A stretch of 64,000 bases of DNA, taken from positions 1 to 64,000 of the forward strand of contig NZ_SRXO01000030.1 in NCBI RefSeq assembly GCF_008360935.1. Reading direction: 5' to 3'. Below are positions 17,119 through 27,410 of the stretch, piece by piece. The stretch is from Siccirubricoccus phaeus (GTDB lineage: Bacteria > Pseudomonadota > Alphaproteobacteria > Acetobacterales > Acetobacteraceae). Position numbers and translations under genes: made by a program. Position 1 is the stretch's first letter. The number at the start of each line of letters is the position of its first letter. The notes beneath the pieces are model-generated. The model was not told where the DNA came from, searched no databases, and worked only from the letters and a program-made list of their open reading frames with translations.

Positions 17119-17480
17119 CCCCACCCCATTGGCGGCAGTGCCGCCACTCTCCTGCCGGCGGCGGAGGGAAAGCCGGTTCCCTCCCCCGCTCTGCGGGGGG
17201 TTGGACGCACTGCGTCCAACCGGGTGGGGGTGGCTGGCCCATGTGGCACCGAGCCGGGCCAGTCCCAGGCGCAAGCCCTTGGCCATCCACACCCCCACCC
17301 CAGCCCTCCCCCGCAGAGCGGGGGAGGGAGACGTCCTTCCCTCCCCCGCTGATGGGGGGTTGGCGGCACTGCCGCCAACAGGGTGGGGGCGATCCCCAAC
17401 CCGGCCGTGGGGGTGGTCTCCATCCCGGTCGTCGGGGTGGTGTCCCGCCTGGTGCCAGGGCTGGTCCGCCCCCACTGGCG
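17119..17480. repeat. GC-rich intergenic repeats (family F, several copies)
   Basis: The 362 bp between the A2M gene and pbpC contain at least three copies, in both orientations, of a block built on CCCTCCCCCGCTCTGCGGGG followed by a small stem (TTGGACGCACTGCGTCCAA or TTGGCGGCACTGCCGCCAA) and GGGTGGGGG. Shorter copies recur near 31190 and 61260. No coding signal. The block could attenuate transcription into pbpC. Confidence 0.6.
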
Positions 17481-20400
17481 TCAATCCGCCGGCCGGATGG
17501 TGATCCGCCCGGTATTCTGCCGGGCGAAGATCTGCGGCCGGTACATATCCTCGAGCTGCGCCCCCGGCAGCTCGAACTGCCCGGCCGTCACCGCCCGCAC
17601 CCGCACCGCGAGGCGGAATTCCGGCGCCTCCGGCGTCAGGTCCAGCGCCGCGGCGAAACGGTCATCCAGCGCCGGCGAGGCCACCGTCTCGGTCAGGGTG
17701 CCGAGCCAGGGCATGCCCGGCACCTCCCCCGCCGCCAGCCGGCCGATGATCTCCCACCCCGCCGGCAGCCCCTGCTGCAGCAGGGCGCGGTGGCTCTCCC
17801 GCGTCTCCGCCCTGCCTTCCAGCAGCAGCACGAAAACCTGGTTCTGCCGCAGCGCCTCCAGGTTCAGCGGCTGGCCGTCCAGGCCGAAGAAGCGCCGCGC
17901 CACCCGCATCCCCGCCCGTCCCGCCGGCAAGGGCTGCGCCGGGATGCCGGTGACCGAGGTGGTGACGTAAAGCGGCGCGTCGCCCAGGTTCCGCGCCGCC
18001 GCCGGCGCCGCCAGCGCCACCGCGAATTGCGCGGCCGCCGGCTGTTCCCGCCCCTCCAGCGCCACCCGGGCCGGGCGGCCATCCCGCCCCAGCGCCTGCG
18101 CCGCCAGCACCGCCCAGGCGGCTTCCTGGGTATTCGCGACCATGGGGGTGAAATTCGGCCCCGGCAGGCGCGCCTGCAGCGCCTGCATCTCGGCCGGCAG
18201 CCTCCCGCTCTCCCGCAGCAGGGCGGCCACCGCCAGCAGGTCGCGCTCCGCGCTGCCGTAATCATAGAGCCAGGGCTGCCGCGCCCCGGCCGCCAGCGCG
18301 GCGCGGAAAGCCTGCTCCGCCCGCGCCGTGTCGCCGCCGCGGGCGAAGGCGGCGGCGAGCTGGGCCTTGGCCAGCGGCGTCGGCAGCGCGTCGAGCTGTT
18401 CCAGCAGCCGCCGCGCCGCCCCCAGCAGCGGCCGGCCGGCGAGCGACAGCACATGCAGCCGGTAGGCCTGGGCCGCCCGCTCCTCCGGCGTGTCCGGCGT
18501 GCCGTCCTCCACCTGCTCGGCGATCTGGCGCAGCGCGTCGGAGAGCGCCGCCTCCGGCACCGCGGCGCCGGCCAGCCGGGCGCGCAGCAGCCCCTCCACG
18601 GCGAAGGCGCCGGTCCAGTACTGCGCCTCGCCCTGGGCGGACCACAGGCCGAAGCTGCCGTCATAGCGCTGCTTGTTCAGCACATGCTCCACCGCCTGCT
18701 GCAGCCGGGCGGCGCGCTCCGGCAGCAGCGGCGTCTCCGGCGGCGTGGCGGCGAAGGCGAGGAGCTGGGCGGCGGATTGCTCCAGGCAGGCGAAGGGGTA
18801 GAGGTCCAGCAGCCGCAGCATGCCTGCCGAATCATAGCGCACCACCCCGCCGAAGCTGGCCGTCGCCCGCAGGGTGCCGGCCAGGAAGCGGGCGGTCGGG
18901 ATCTCCAGCCGGCCCTCCTGCCCCGGCGCCAGGGTCTGGCTGGCGATCTCGGTGGTGAGGGGGCGGGAGGAGCGGATGGTGATCCGCGCCTCGCGCTGCA
19001 CGGTGAAGCCGCCCGGCCCGGTCACCGCCAGCCGCAGCACCCCCTGCCCTGCCCCGGTGGCGCGCAGCGCGGTGGCCGGCAAGGCGCGGGCATTGGGCGC
19101 CAGCCGCGCGGCGAGCTGCGCCGGGCCGGCCAGGGCGATGGCGCCCTCGGCGGCCAGGGTCGCGGCGATCTCGCCCTCCGGCAGGTCGAGATTGTGCAGC
19201 AGCACCGGCAGCCGCGCCTCGTCGCCCGGGGCGAGGAAGCGGGGCAGCAGCGCCTCCGCCACCACGGAATCGCGCACCGTCAGCGGCCTGGACGCGGCGC
19301 CGACCCTGCTGCCGGCCCAGGCGACGGCCATCAGCCGCAATTCGCCGGCGAAATCCGGAATATCCAGCGTGACATTCGCCGTGCCGTCCGGCGCCACCAC
19401 CACCGGCCCGCTGAACAGCGCCACGGTCCGCTGCGGAATCTCGATGCTGCCCATGCTGAATTCGTCGCCGCCCTGGCGCAGCACCGCCAGCTCGCCCTCC
19501 GGCGGCGGCACCAGCCGGCCGTAATCGTCGCGGATATCGACGCCGAGCCGCCTTTTGCCCATGAAATGGCCGAGCGGATCGGGGGTGGCGAAGCGGGTCA
19601 GGCGAAGGATGCCCTCATCCACCGCGGCGAGGGTCAGCGTCGCGCCGGAGGCGCGCCAATCGAAATTGTCGCCGGCGCCGGTCAGCCGCAGCGGCACGGT
19701 CAGGCGCTGGCGCGGGGCGATGCGCTCCGGCGTGCCGATGGCGACCTCGATGCGGCGGGAGGCGGGGTCGAGCTGCAGCCAGGCGAGGCCCAGCGCCCTT
19801 CCGGGATGCCCCTGCCTGGCCTCGCCCGGCCGGAAGGCGGTGACGGCGACATAGGCGCCCGGCCCCCAGGCGGCATCGACCGGCACCTCCACCTCCGTGC
19901 CGCCTTCCGCCACCTCCACCTCGCGCAGCGAGACCAGCCGGTCCGTCAGCACCGCGATGCTGGCCGGGCCGGCGAAGGGCGGGGTGATGCGCAGCCGGGC
20001 GACATCCCCCGGCGCATAGGCGCGGCGGTCGGCGGCGACATCCACCTTGTCCGGCACCTCCGGCGTCTCGCCCCCGGCCCAGCCGGCGCGGAAGCGCAGC
20101 GAGGTGATGGCAAGGCCGCCCCCTGGGCCGCCCCCTGGGCCATTCGGCTCGCTCACCTCCAGCCGGTAGCGGCCGAAGGGCAGGCGGCGGGCGAAGCGGG
20201 CGGGGGCATCGGCGGCCACCGCCAGCTCGGCGCTGTCCACCGCCTCGTCCCGCCACACCGTCTCGTACCGCGCCTGGCTGCCGCGCATGACGATGCGCCA
20301 GTCGGGCCTTTCCCGCACCAGCCGCACCCGCAGCCGGGCGGCGACCGGCCGCGCCTCGCCATCCAGAGCGAGGATGTCGAACCCCGCCTCGGCATCGGCG

Positions 20401-22646
20401 TCGATCGCGAGGTCGGCGAAGCGCGGCTTCACCCCGATCATCCGCTCCGCCGCCCGCACCGGCACGGTCAGCGCGGTGCGGGAGGCCCGCCCCCCCGGCT
20501 CGTCAATGGCGATGGCGATCTCCGCCCGGAGCGGCCGCGTGGTGTCCGGCACCCGCGGCAGCGTCACCTCCAGCCGGCCGTTCCCCTGATCGTCCAGCGC
20601 CTCGATCTCGAGCGGCAGGAGGTCCGGGGAATACTGCTCATCCACCAGGCCGAAGACGTAGTCGCGGTACTGCTCGAAGGGCGAGCGCAGCGCCTGCAGC
20701 CTGAGCTCCGCGCTGCCGGTCAGCCCGGCGGCCGGGGCGCCGTAGAGGAAGCGGGCGGCCAGCGGGATCTCCAGCGCCTGCCCCGGCACCAGGGGCCCCA
20801 GAGGGGAACCATTCGCAGGCCCGGCCCGCACCTCCAGCCGCTCCGGCACGAAGGCATCGACGCGGAATTCGGTCTTGCCGATGGGCCGGTCGTTGGGGTC
20901 GGCCAGCACCTCCAGCGTCCAGACCCCCGTCGGCGCCCCGGCGCCGATCGGGATGGGCCAGAGGATGGCCGCCCCGCGCTCCCGCGCCGGCACCGCCTCC
21001 GCATAGACGGAGCCATTCGGCCGCCGCAGCCGGAACCGCGCCGGGATGTCGAGCGGCGCACCGCCGCCATCGCGCAGCAGCGCCGCCGCCTGCACCGTCT
21101 CGCCCGGCCGGTAGATGCCGCGGTCCAGCCAGAGGAAGGCCTCCATCGGCCCGGGATGCTCGACGCCCGTGGCGCCGCGGTCGGAGAGGTCGAAGGAGGC
21201 GGCCTCGAGGTCGAGCTGGACGAAATCGTCGCCGAGGAAGGCCTGCACCGCCTTGGGTGCCATCGGCCCCTGGCCGCGCAGCAGCGGCGCGGCGAAGCGG
21301 ACCAGCCCCTCCGGCCCGGTCTCCGCCTCGGCCAATATGTCGTTGTTGGTCGCCATCAGCCGCAACTTCGCGCCCGGAAGCGGCCGCCCGGCCTGCAGCC
21401 CGCGCGCCTGCACGGCGAGGCCGGCGCTGCTCCGCCAGGCGGTCAGGCCCAGATCGGTGACGATGACCGGCAGGGCGGCGGCATTGCCGCGCGTGCCGTC
21501 GGCCGGCTGCACTACCAGGGCGTAGAGGCCGGGGCCGGCGCCGCGCAGCCCCTCCGGCAGCGGCAAGGCGTGGCGCTGCAACCGGTTCGCCTCGAAGCGC
21601 GGCAGCTCCACCCTGCCTTCCCAGACCACCTTGCCCCAGCTCTCCGGCAGATCCTGGGCGGTCCAGCTCTCGATCTGCTCGCCGACCGTCCAGCCATTGC
21701 GGGCGAAGGGGATCAGCGTCCGCTCCGTCACCCGCACCACCCGCAGGCTGAGGGCGGAGATGTTCACCGTGGTCATGCCCACCCGCGGCGCCTGGCCGCG
21801 CGGCAGCAGGAAGGAGCGGGCGTCGAAGATGATCTGCGGCCGGCGGTTGGGCATCGCCACCCGGAGGGCGGTATCCCGGTTCAGCCGCAGCCCGTCCTCC
21901 CCCGGCAGGCCGGCGCGCAGCAGCAGCCGCGTGACCTGGCCGTTGGGCAGGCCGGCGACGCAGAGCTGGTCCCCCTCCCGCAGCACCGCCAGGCCCGGGA
22001 TGGGCGGCTCCGCCCGCACCCAGTCCTGCGGTTGCCAATCGGCGCGGCGGGCCGGCGGGACGGTGAAGCTCAGGCAGGCCCGGGCCGGCTCGCTCTCCGC
22101 CTCGGTATTGACCCGGGCGACCAGCAGCCCCGCCTCGCGCCGGGCATCGGCCAATTGCTGGCGGTAGCCGGGATTGTCCGGCGCCCGGTCCAGCACCGCC
22201 TCCAGCGCCTGGATCCGCTGCGCCGGCCGGTCGAGCTGCCGCAATGCCTCGGCCATGAGCAGGAGGGAGGGGATTTCCGGCAGGCCGGCCGGCACCGTCT
22301 GGAAATTCTGCCAGGCCGCCTGCAGCGCCCGGGCCGGCTCCGCCGGGGTGCGGCGGAGCTGGGCGCGGGCCAGCGCCAGCCAATGGTCCGGCCGCGGGTC
22401 GCCGCCGGCGATCCGGTCCTCCCAGGCCTGGGCCGCCGCTTGCCAATTGTTCTGCCGCTCCGCCGCCGCCGCCCGGCTCTCCGCCGCCGCCTTCTGCGCC
22501 GCGGTGGCGCCGGCGGGGAAGCGGCGGCCCAGCTCCCGCTCATACCCCGCCGCATCGCGGGCGAGGCCCGGCAGGTCGAAGCCCTGGGCATGCAGCCCGG
22601 GCGCGGCCAGCACCAGGCCGAACAGCAGGATCAGCAGGCGCAGCAT
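17481..22646 (-). CDS. yfhM: Bacterial alpha-2-macroglobulin family protease inhibitor (YfhM-like)
   Basis: A 1,721-residue secreted trap for host or competitor proteases. A Sec signal peptide (MLRLLILLFGLVLAAPG) is cleaved near LHA/QGF; no lipobox cysteine is present, unlike the lipoprotein form in E. coli. MG-type beta domains fill the N-terminal half; the thioester motif is CLEQ with Cys1287, inside YPFACLEQSAAQ, so covalent trapping should be possible, and the alpha-helical thioester domain follows (NKQRYDGSFGLWS). Length is normal for the family. The ATG at 22646 is chosen over one 33 codons upstream because it starts the signal peptide directly. pbpC lies downstream on the same strand, as in many proteobacteria. 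Confidence 0.92.
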   Translation of the reverse strand: MLRLLILLFGLVLAAPGLHAQGFDLPGLARDAAGYERELGRRFPAGATAAQKAAAESRAAAAERQNNWQAAAQAWEDRIAGGDPRPDHWLALARAQLRRTPAEPARALQAAWQNFQTVPAGLPEIPSLLLMAEALRQLDRPAQRIQALEAVLDRAPDNPGYRQQLADARREAGLLVARVNTEAESEPARACLSFTVPPARRADWQPQDWVRAEPPIPGLAVLREGDQLCVAGLPNGQVTRLLLRAGLPGEDGLRLNRDTALRVAMPNRRPQIIFDARSFLLPRGQAPRVGMTTVNISALSLRVVRVTERTLIPFARNGWTVGEQIESWTAQDLPESWGKVVWEGRVELPRFEANRLQRHALPLPEGLRGAGPGLYALVVQPADGTRGNAAALPVIVTDLGLTAWRSSAGLAVQARGLQAGRPLPGAKLRLMATNNDILAEAETGPEGLVRFAAPLLRGQGPMAPKAVQAFLGDDFVQLDLEAASFDLSDRGATGVEHPGPMEAFLWLDRGIYRPGETVQAAALLRDGGGAPLDIPARFRLRRPNGSVYAEAVPARERGAAILWPIPIGAGAPTGVWTLEVLADPNDRPIGKTEFRVDAFVPERLEVRAGPANGSPLGPLVPGQALEIPLAARFLYGAPAAGLTGSAELRLQALRSPFEQYRDYVFGLVDEQYSPDLLPLEIEALDDQGNGRLEVTLPRVPDTTRPLRAEIAIAIDEPGGRASRTALTVPVRAAERMIGVKPRFADLAIDADAEAGFDILALDGEARPVAARLRVRLVRERPDWRIVMRGSQARYETVWRDEAVDSAELAVAADAPARFARRLPFGRYRLEVSEPNGPGGGPGGGLAITSLRFRAGWAGGETPEVPDKVDVAADRRAYAPGDVARLRITPPFAGPASIAVLTDRLVSLREVEVAEGGTEVEVPVDAAWGPGAYVAVTAFRPGEARQGHPGRALGLAWLQLDPASRRIEVAIGTPERIAPRQRLTVPLRLTGAGDNFDWRASGATLTLAAVDEGILRLTRFATPDPLGHFMGKRRLGVDIRDDYGRLVPPPEGELAVLRQGGDEFSMGSIEIPQRTVALFSGPVVVAPDGTANVTLDIPDFAGELRLMAVAWAGSRVGAASRPLTVRDSVVAEALLPRFLAPGDEARLPVLLHNLDLPEGEIAATLAAEGAIALAGPAQLAARLAPNARALPATALRATGAGQGVLRLAVTGPGGFTVQREARITIRSSRPLTTEIASQTLAPGQEGRLEIPTARFLAGTLRATASFGGVVRYDSAGMLRLLDLYPFACLEQSAAQLLAFAATPPETPLLPERAARLQQAVEHVLNKQRYDGSFGLWSAQGEAQYWTGAFAVEGLLRARLAGAAVPEAALSDALRQIAEQVEDGTPDTPEERAAQAYRLHVLSLAGRPLLGAARRLLEQLDALPTPLAKAQLAAAFARGGDTARAEQAFRAALAAGARQPWLYDYGSAERDLLAVAALLRESGRLPAEMQALQARLPGPNFTPMVANTQEAAWAVLAAQALGRDGRPARVALEGREQPAAAQFAVALAAPAAARNLGDAPLYVTTSVTGIPAQPLPAGRAGMRVARRFFGLDGQPLNLEALRQNQVFVLLLEGRAETRESHRALLQQGLPAGWEIIGRLAAGEVPGMPWLGTLTETVASPALDDRFAAALDLTPEAPEFRLAVRVRAVTAGQFELPGAQLEDMYRPQIFARQNTGRITIRPAD

Positions 22647-22687
22647 GTGCGAGAGGCCCTCCCGGCGCGTTGGATGTATCCTCGTGT

Positions 22688-22797
22688 CCTGCCCGCTGCG
22701 TTCGCCGGATATTCCGGCAGCGGGCAGGCAGGCCACTGAAAACAAAAGCTGGTGTCCCGATTCCGACGTTCGCAGGAATCCGGAATCGGGACACTAG
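22688..22797 (+). repeat. Interspersed palindromic repeat, family B copy 2
   Basis: Shares CCTGCCCGC, GCAGGCCACTGAAAACAA and the GGTGTCCCGATTCC...GGAATCGGGACACTAG hairpin with the copy at 196-310. It lies just upstream of the A2M start. The rest of 22798-23083 has no gene; it is AT-richer near 22890-22960 and probably carries the divergent promoters of the A2M and RND genes. Confidence 0.75.
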
Positions 22798-23083
22798 CCT
22801 GGGACGGGCTGACCAGGGGTGAAAACGCCCTGATCGAATCTTCGGAGCCGATTCTTGCGGAACCGCCATGAAAGATCCTCATGGCATGGAAGTTGCTGCA
22901 TATCAGCGGAACGTTTTACGGAATGGTACGGTCCCGCGGGCGATGATCATCCAAGATCCATCGCCGCATCACCATTTCGGGCTGTGGGTCCGGGCGGGGC
23001 CGGCCGTATAAGCCGAATGGGAGGGGTGTGGCATCTCAAATTCCGGGATGCGTGCCCCGTGCCGTGCGCGAGGGTTGGACAGA

Positions 23084-24205
23084 ATGCGACGTCTTCCGGT
23101 TTTCTCTGCCTGTCTGGCCTTGCTCCTCCTGGCGGCGGCGCCCGCCGGCGCCCAGCAGGCCGGCGGTGGCGTGCCGGTCACCACGGATGCGGTGCGGCAG
23201 GGCGCGGTGCCCATCGAAATCCTCGCCAACGGAATCGTTGCCTCGGAATCCGTGGTCACCGTCCGCACCAGGGTGGATGGGCAGATCACCCAGGTGCACG
23301 TCACGGAAGGCCAGATGGTCAAGCGCGGCCAGCCGCTCTTCACCCTCGACTCCCGGCTGAACCAGGCGGTGCTGGCGCAGCAGGAGGCACAGCTGATGCG
23401 CGACCGCGCCCAGGCGGCACGGACCGAGGCGGATGCCAGGCGCTACCAGTCGCTGCGCGGGGAAAGCTTCGCCTCCCAGCAGCGCTTCGAACAGGCCCAG
23501 GCGGATGCGCTGGCCGCCGCCGCCACGGTGCGGGCGACCGAGGCGATGATCGCCCAGACCAAGCTGCAGGTGGAATTCGCCACCATCACCGCGGAGATCG
23601 ACGGCCGCCTCGGCGCCCTGCCGCTGCGCGTCGGCAATTTCGTGCGCCAGGCGGAAAGCACCGCCATCACCACGCTGACCCAGGTGGACCCGATCCTGGT
23701 GCAATTCGCCGTGCCGGAACGCTGGCTGGCCGAGGTGAAGGCCGCCATGGCCCGCGGCACCGCCCGGGTCCGGGTGCAGCCGGAGCAGGACGGCGCCCCG
23801 CCGCCGGAGGGCGAACTGGTCTTCGTGGACAGCGCGGTGGACACCGGCACCGGCACCATCCTGCTGAAGGCCCGCTTCGCCAATGCCGAGATGCGGCTCT
23901 GGCCTGGGCAATACGTCCAGGTCACCCTGACGCCGCGCGCCGAGGACGGCGCCATCACCGTCGCCACGGCGGCGGTGCAGACCGGGCAGCAGGGCCGCTA
24001 CGTCTTCGTCCTGGCGCCGGACAACACCGCCAGGCGCCGCACCGTCACCCTGGAACGCACCCTCGGCGACCGCGCCGTGGTGCGCGGGGAGCTGAAACCC
24101 GGCGAGAAGGTGATCGTGGACGGCGCCCAGCGGGTGACCGAGGGCAGCCGGGCGGTGGAGCGCAACCCCGAGCCGGCGGCGCAGCGCGTCTCCCAGGCGG
24201 GCTAG
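23084..24205 (+). CDS. RND efflux periplasmic adaptor (membrane fusion protein)
   Basis: A 373-residue periplasmic adaptor linking the RND pump to an outer-membrane channel. A signal peptide (RRLPVFSACLALLLLAAAPAGA) precedes the mature protein. The barrel-sandwich lipoyl half-motif VRTRVDGQITQVHVTEGQMVKRGQPLFTLD is split in the usual way around an alpha-hairpin (about 100-150, rich in Ala/Gln/Arg), then the beta-barrel and membrane-proximal domains (GLGDRAVVRGELKPGEKVIVDG-like end). It resembles MdtA/AcrA. The ATG at 23084 gives the cleanest signal; a start 12 codons upstream is possible. Partner pump follows after 104 bp; no TolC gene is present. Confidence 0.9.
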   Translation: MRRLPVFSACLALLLLAAAPAGAQQAGGGVPVTTDAVRQGAVPIEILANGIVASESVVTVRTRVDGQITQVHVTEGQMVKRGQPLFTLDSRLNQAVLAQQEAQLMRDRAQAARTEADARRYQSLRGESFASQQRFEQAQADALAAAATVRATEAMIAQTKLQVEFATITAEIDGRLGALPLRVGNFVRQAESTAITTLTQVDPILVQFAVPERWLAEVKAAMARGTARVRVQPEQDGAPPPEGELVFVDSAVDTGTGTILLKARFANAEMRLWPGQYVQVTLTPRAEDGAITVATAAVQTGQQGRYVFVLAPDNTARRRTVTLERTLGDRAVVRGELKPGEKVIVDGAQRVTEGSRAVERNPEPAAQRVSQAG

Positions 24206-24285
24206 GCCGTGCCGGCGAAGAACGGGATCGTTGTGCAGGCTTTGATTGCGTCGCGCGATGGCGGGCCCGGCCCCGCCGCATCGCG

Positions 24286-24297
24286 TCCTGATCAGGA
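24286..24297. promoter_or_regulatory. Perfect 12-bp palindrome just before the RND pump gene
   Basis: TCCTGATCAGGA lies 12 bp before the pump ATG, preceded by a larger imperfect stem (GCGATGGCGGG.../...CCCGCCGCATCGC, 24255-24285). It may affect translation of the pump relative to the adaptor or bind a regulator; no evidence beyond symmetry. Confidence 0.3.
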
Positions 24298-24309
24298 AGG
24301 GCGGGCAGG

Positions 24310-27300
24310 ATGAATATTTCCGAGCTTTGCATCCGCCGCCCGGTGATGACCGGGCTGCTCTCCCTCGCCGCCATCGTCGCCGGCATCATCGCCTATACCA
24401 GGCTGCCGGTCGCTGCCGTGCCGCGCGTCGATTTCCCCGTCATCACCATCTACGCGAATTTCGCCGGTGCCAGCCCGGAGACCATGGCGACCAGCGTCGC
24501 CCTGCCGCTGGAACGCGAGCTGTCCACCATCGCCGGCGTCGACAGCATGTCCTCCATCAACGGCCAGGACACGACGCAGATCACCGTGCAATTCGTGCTC
24601 GGCCGCAACATCGACGCGGCGGCGCAGGACGTGCAGGCGGCGATGACCCGGGCCCAGCGCCGCCTGCCGATCGACATGACCATCCCGCCGAGCTACCGCA
24701 AGGTGAACCCGGCCGATGCCCCGGTGGTGCTGCTGACGCTTTCGGGCGCCGATACGCCGCTCTACCGGCTGAACGACATCGCCAGCACGATTATCGCCCC
24801 GGCGCTCTCCCGCGTCCCCGGCGTCGCCCAGGTGCAGACCTATGGCGAGCAGCTCTACTCCGTCCGGGTGCGGCTGGACCCGGACCGCATCGCCGCCATG
24901 GGCCTCGCCTTCGACACGCTGCAGCAATCCATCGCCCAGGCGAATTCCAACACCCCGGTCGGCGTGCTGACCGGGCAGCGCCAGCAGCTCACCCTGCGGG
25001 CCAATGACCAGCCGCAGAACGCCGATGAATTCGGCCGGCTGGTGGTGGCCGGCCGCGCCCAGGCCCCGGTCCGGCTGAACGAGATCGCCGAGGTGGTGGA
25101 CGGCGTGCAGAATGAGCGCGTCGCCGCCTGGCGGAACGACAGGCGCGCTTTGGTGCTGGCCGTGCTGCGCCAGCCGGACGCCAATACGGTGGAGGTGGTG
25201 GACGGGGTGAAGGCCAGCCTGCCCGCCCTGCAATCCGCCCTGCCGCCGGGCGCCGAGCTGAACGTCATGCTGGACCGCTCGCTCTCCATCCGCGACGCGG
25301 TGCATGACGTGCAGGAAAGCCTCGTCATCGCCATCGGCCTCGTCGTGCTGGTCTGCTTCCTCTTCCTCCGCAAGCTGACCGCGACGCTGATCCCGACCGT
25401 CGCCGTCCCCATCAGCCTCTGCGTCGCCTTCGGGCTGATGTATGCCCTTGGCTATGGCATCGACAACGTCACCCTGCTCGGCCTGACCATCGCCGTCGGC
25501 CTGGTGGTGGACGACGCCATCGTGATGCTGGAAGCCATCGTCCGCCATATCGAGGAAGGCATGGCGCCGATCCCGGCGGCGATCCGCGGGGCGCACGAGA
25601 TCGGCTTCACCATCATCTCCATCACCCTGTCGCTCATCGCCGTCTTCCTGCCCATCCTGCTGATGGGCGGCGTGGTGGGGCGGGTGTTCAACGCCTTCGC
25701 CGCCACCGTCTCCCTTGCCGTCATCGCCTCCTGCGTTGTCTCCCTGACCCTGACGCCGCTGATGGCCAGCCGGCTGAAGGGGCATCACGGCAAGCCGGGC
25801 CTGCTGGACAGGGTGCTGGAAGCCGGCTTCGTCGGGATCGAGCGGGCCTATGCCTGGGGCCTCGACCTCGCGCTGCGCTTCCGCTTCGCGGTCTGGATGC
25901 TGTTCCTCGCCTCGGCCGCCGCCGCGGGCTGGATGGCGGTGCAGATCCCGAAGGGCTTCTTCCCGGTGGAGGATACCGGCTTCCTGCTGGTGAACACCGA
26001 GGGCCCGCGCGGCGCCTCCATGGCCGCCATGGCGGATATGCAGGGCAGGCTGGTCGCGGCGCTGCGGGAGACCCCCTATGTCACCAATGTCGTCTCCAAC
26101 CTGGGCGCGACGGGCGGCAGCATCTCGATGAACCAGGGCCGGCTTTTCGTCGAGCTGAAGCCGCGCAGCGAAAGGCCGCAGGTCCAGCACGTGATCCAGG
26201 AGCTGCGCCGCACCGTCAACGCCTTCCCCGGCCTGCGCGTCTTCATGCAGCCGATCCAGAACATCAATTTCGGCGCCCGCCAGACCCGCACCCAGTATCT
26301 CTACACCCTGCAGGGGCTGAAGTTGGACGAGCTGTACGACTGGGCGCCGCGGCTGGAGGAGCGGCTGCAGAAGCTGCCCCAGCTTCAGGACGTGAACACC
26401 GACCTTCAGCTCGACAGCCCGGTGGTGCAGGTGAATGTGGACCGGGACCGGGCGACGACGCTCGGCGTCACCGTGGACCAGGTGCGGCAGGCGCTGTTCT
26501 CCGCCTTCGGCGCAAGGCAGATCAGCACCATCTACGGCCAGGCCAATGCCTATCCGGTGATCCTGGAAGCCCTGCCGGAGGACCAGCGGGACGAGCAGGG
26601 GCTGGCCAAGCTCTATCTCCGCTCCACCGGCAGCCGGCTGGTGCCGCTTTCGGCGGTCGCCACCATCGAGCGGCGCTCCGGCCCGCTCAACGTCTCCCAC
26701 CAGGGGCAGCTTCCGGCCGTGGTCATCGGCTTCAACACCCCGCCCGGCGTGGCGCTGGGCGATGCGGTGAACGCCATCCGCGCGGTGGAGCAGGAGCTGG
26801 GCATGCCGCCCACCATCGTCACCGGCTTCTCCGGCGCGGCGCAGGTCTTCCAGCAGGCGCTGGCCGGCCAGGGCATGCTGGTCATCGCCGCGGTCTGCAT
26901 CATGTATGTGGTGCTGGGCGTGCTGTATGAGAGCTTGATCCATCCGCTGACCATCCTCTCCGGCCTGCCGGCGGCGGCGCTCGGGGCCTTCGCCACGCTC
27001 TGGTATTTCGACCTCGACCTCTCGGTCATCGCCGTCATCGGCGTGCTGCTGCTGATCGGGCTGGTGAAGAAGAACGCCATCATGATCGTGGACGTGGCGC
27101 TGCAACGACAGCGCGCCGGCGCCGCGCCGCTGAGCGCGGTGCGGGAGGCCTGCATCCTGCGCTTCCGGCCCATTCTGATGACGACGCTCGCCGCCGGCGC
27201 CGGCGCGGTGCCGATCGCCGCCGGCTGGGGCGCGGCCGCCGAGCTGCGGCAGCCGCTGGGCCTCGCCGTGGTGGGCGGCCTCGCCGTCTCCCAGGTGCTG

Positions 27301-27408
27301 ACGCTGTTCGTGACGCCGGTGCTCTATCTCGGCTTCGACGGGGTGGCGCGGCGCCTCACCTCCCGCCGCCGCCAGGCGCCGCTGGATGCGGTGGCGCCGG
27401 CGGAGTGA
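24310..27408 (+). CDS. RND multidrug efflux permease (MdtB/MdtC-like, HAE-1 family)
   Basis: A 1,032-residue inner-membrane proton/drug antiporter. It opens with the family start ISELCIRRPVMTGLLSLAAI and the periplasmic porter-domain segment FPVITIYANFAGASPETMA. The proton-relay acids are in VGLVVDDAIVMLEAI of TM4 and the lysine in GLVKKNAIMIVD of TM10. Two sets of six TM segments and two large periplasmic loops are evident. The sequence is closer to MdtB/MdtC than AcrB. It follows the adaptor gene on the same strand and forms a two-thirds pump; the outer-membrane partner must be elsewhere. Confidence 0.92.
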   Translation: MNISELCIRRPVMTGLLSLAAIVAGIIAYTRLPVAAVPRVDFPVITIYANFAGASPETMATSVALPLERELSTIAGVDSMSSINGQDTTQITVQFVLGRNIDAAAQDVQAAMTRAQRRLPIDMTIPPSYRKVNPADAPVVLLTLSGADTPLYRLNDIASTIIAPALSRVPGVAQVQTYGEQLYSVRVRLDPDRIAAMGLAFDTLQQSIAQANSNTPVGVLTGQRQQLTLRANDQPQNADEFGRLVVAGRAQAPVRLNEIAEVVDGVQNERVAAWRNDRRALVLAVLRQPDANTVEVVDGVKASLPALQSALPPGAELNVMLDRSLSIRDAVHDVQESLVIAIGLVVLVCFLFLRKLTATLIPTVAVPISLCVAFGLMYALGYGIDNVTLLGLTIAVGLVVDDAIVMLEAIVRHIEEGMAPIPAAIRGAHEIGFTIISITLSLIAVFLPILLMGGVVGRVFNAFAATVSLAVIASCVVSLTLTPLMASRLKGHHGKPGLLDRVLEAGFVGIERAYAWGLDLALRFRFAVWMLFLASAAAAGWMAVQIPKGFFPVEDTGFLLVNTEGPRGASMAAMADMQGRLVAALRETPYVTNVVSNLGATGGSISMNQGRLFVELKPRSERPQVQHVIQELRRTVNAFPGLRVFMQPIQNINFGARQTRTQYLYTLQGLKLDELYDWAPRLEERLQKLPQLQDVNTDLQLDSPVVQVNVDRDRATTLGVTVDQVRQALFSAFGARQISTIYGQANAYPVILEALPEDQRDEQGLAKLYLRSTGSRLVPLSAVATIERRSGPLNVSHQGQLPAVVIGFNTPPGVALGDAVNAIRAVEQELGMPPTIVTGFSGAAQVFQQALAGQGMLVIAAVCIMYVVLGVLYESLIHPLTILSGLPAAALGAFATLWYFDLDLSVIAVIGVLLLIGLVKKNAIMIVDVALQRQRAGAAPLSAVREACILRFRPILMTTLAAGAGAVPIAAGWGAAAELRQPLGLAVVGGLAVSQVLTLFVTPVLYLGFDGVARRLTSRRRQAPLDAVAPAE

Positions 27409-27410
27409 TC

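Noticed and set aside
17241-22739. 1,832-residue open frame antisense to the alpha-2-macroglobulin gene
   Set aside because: Shadow of the A2M gene; composition is Arg/Gly/Gln/Pro-rich without any family motif.
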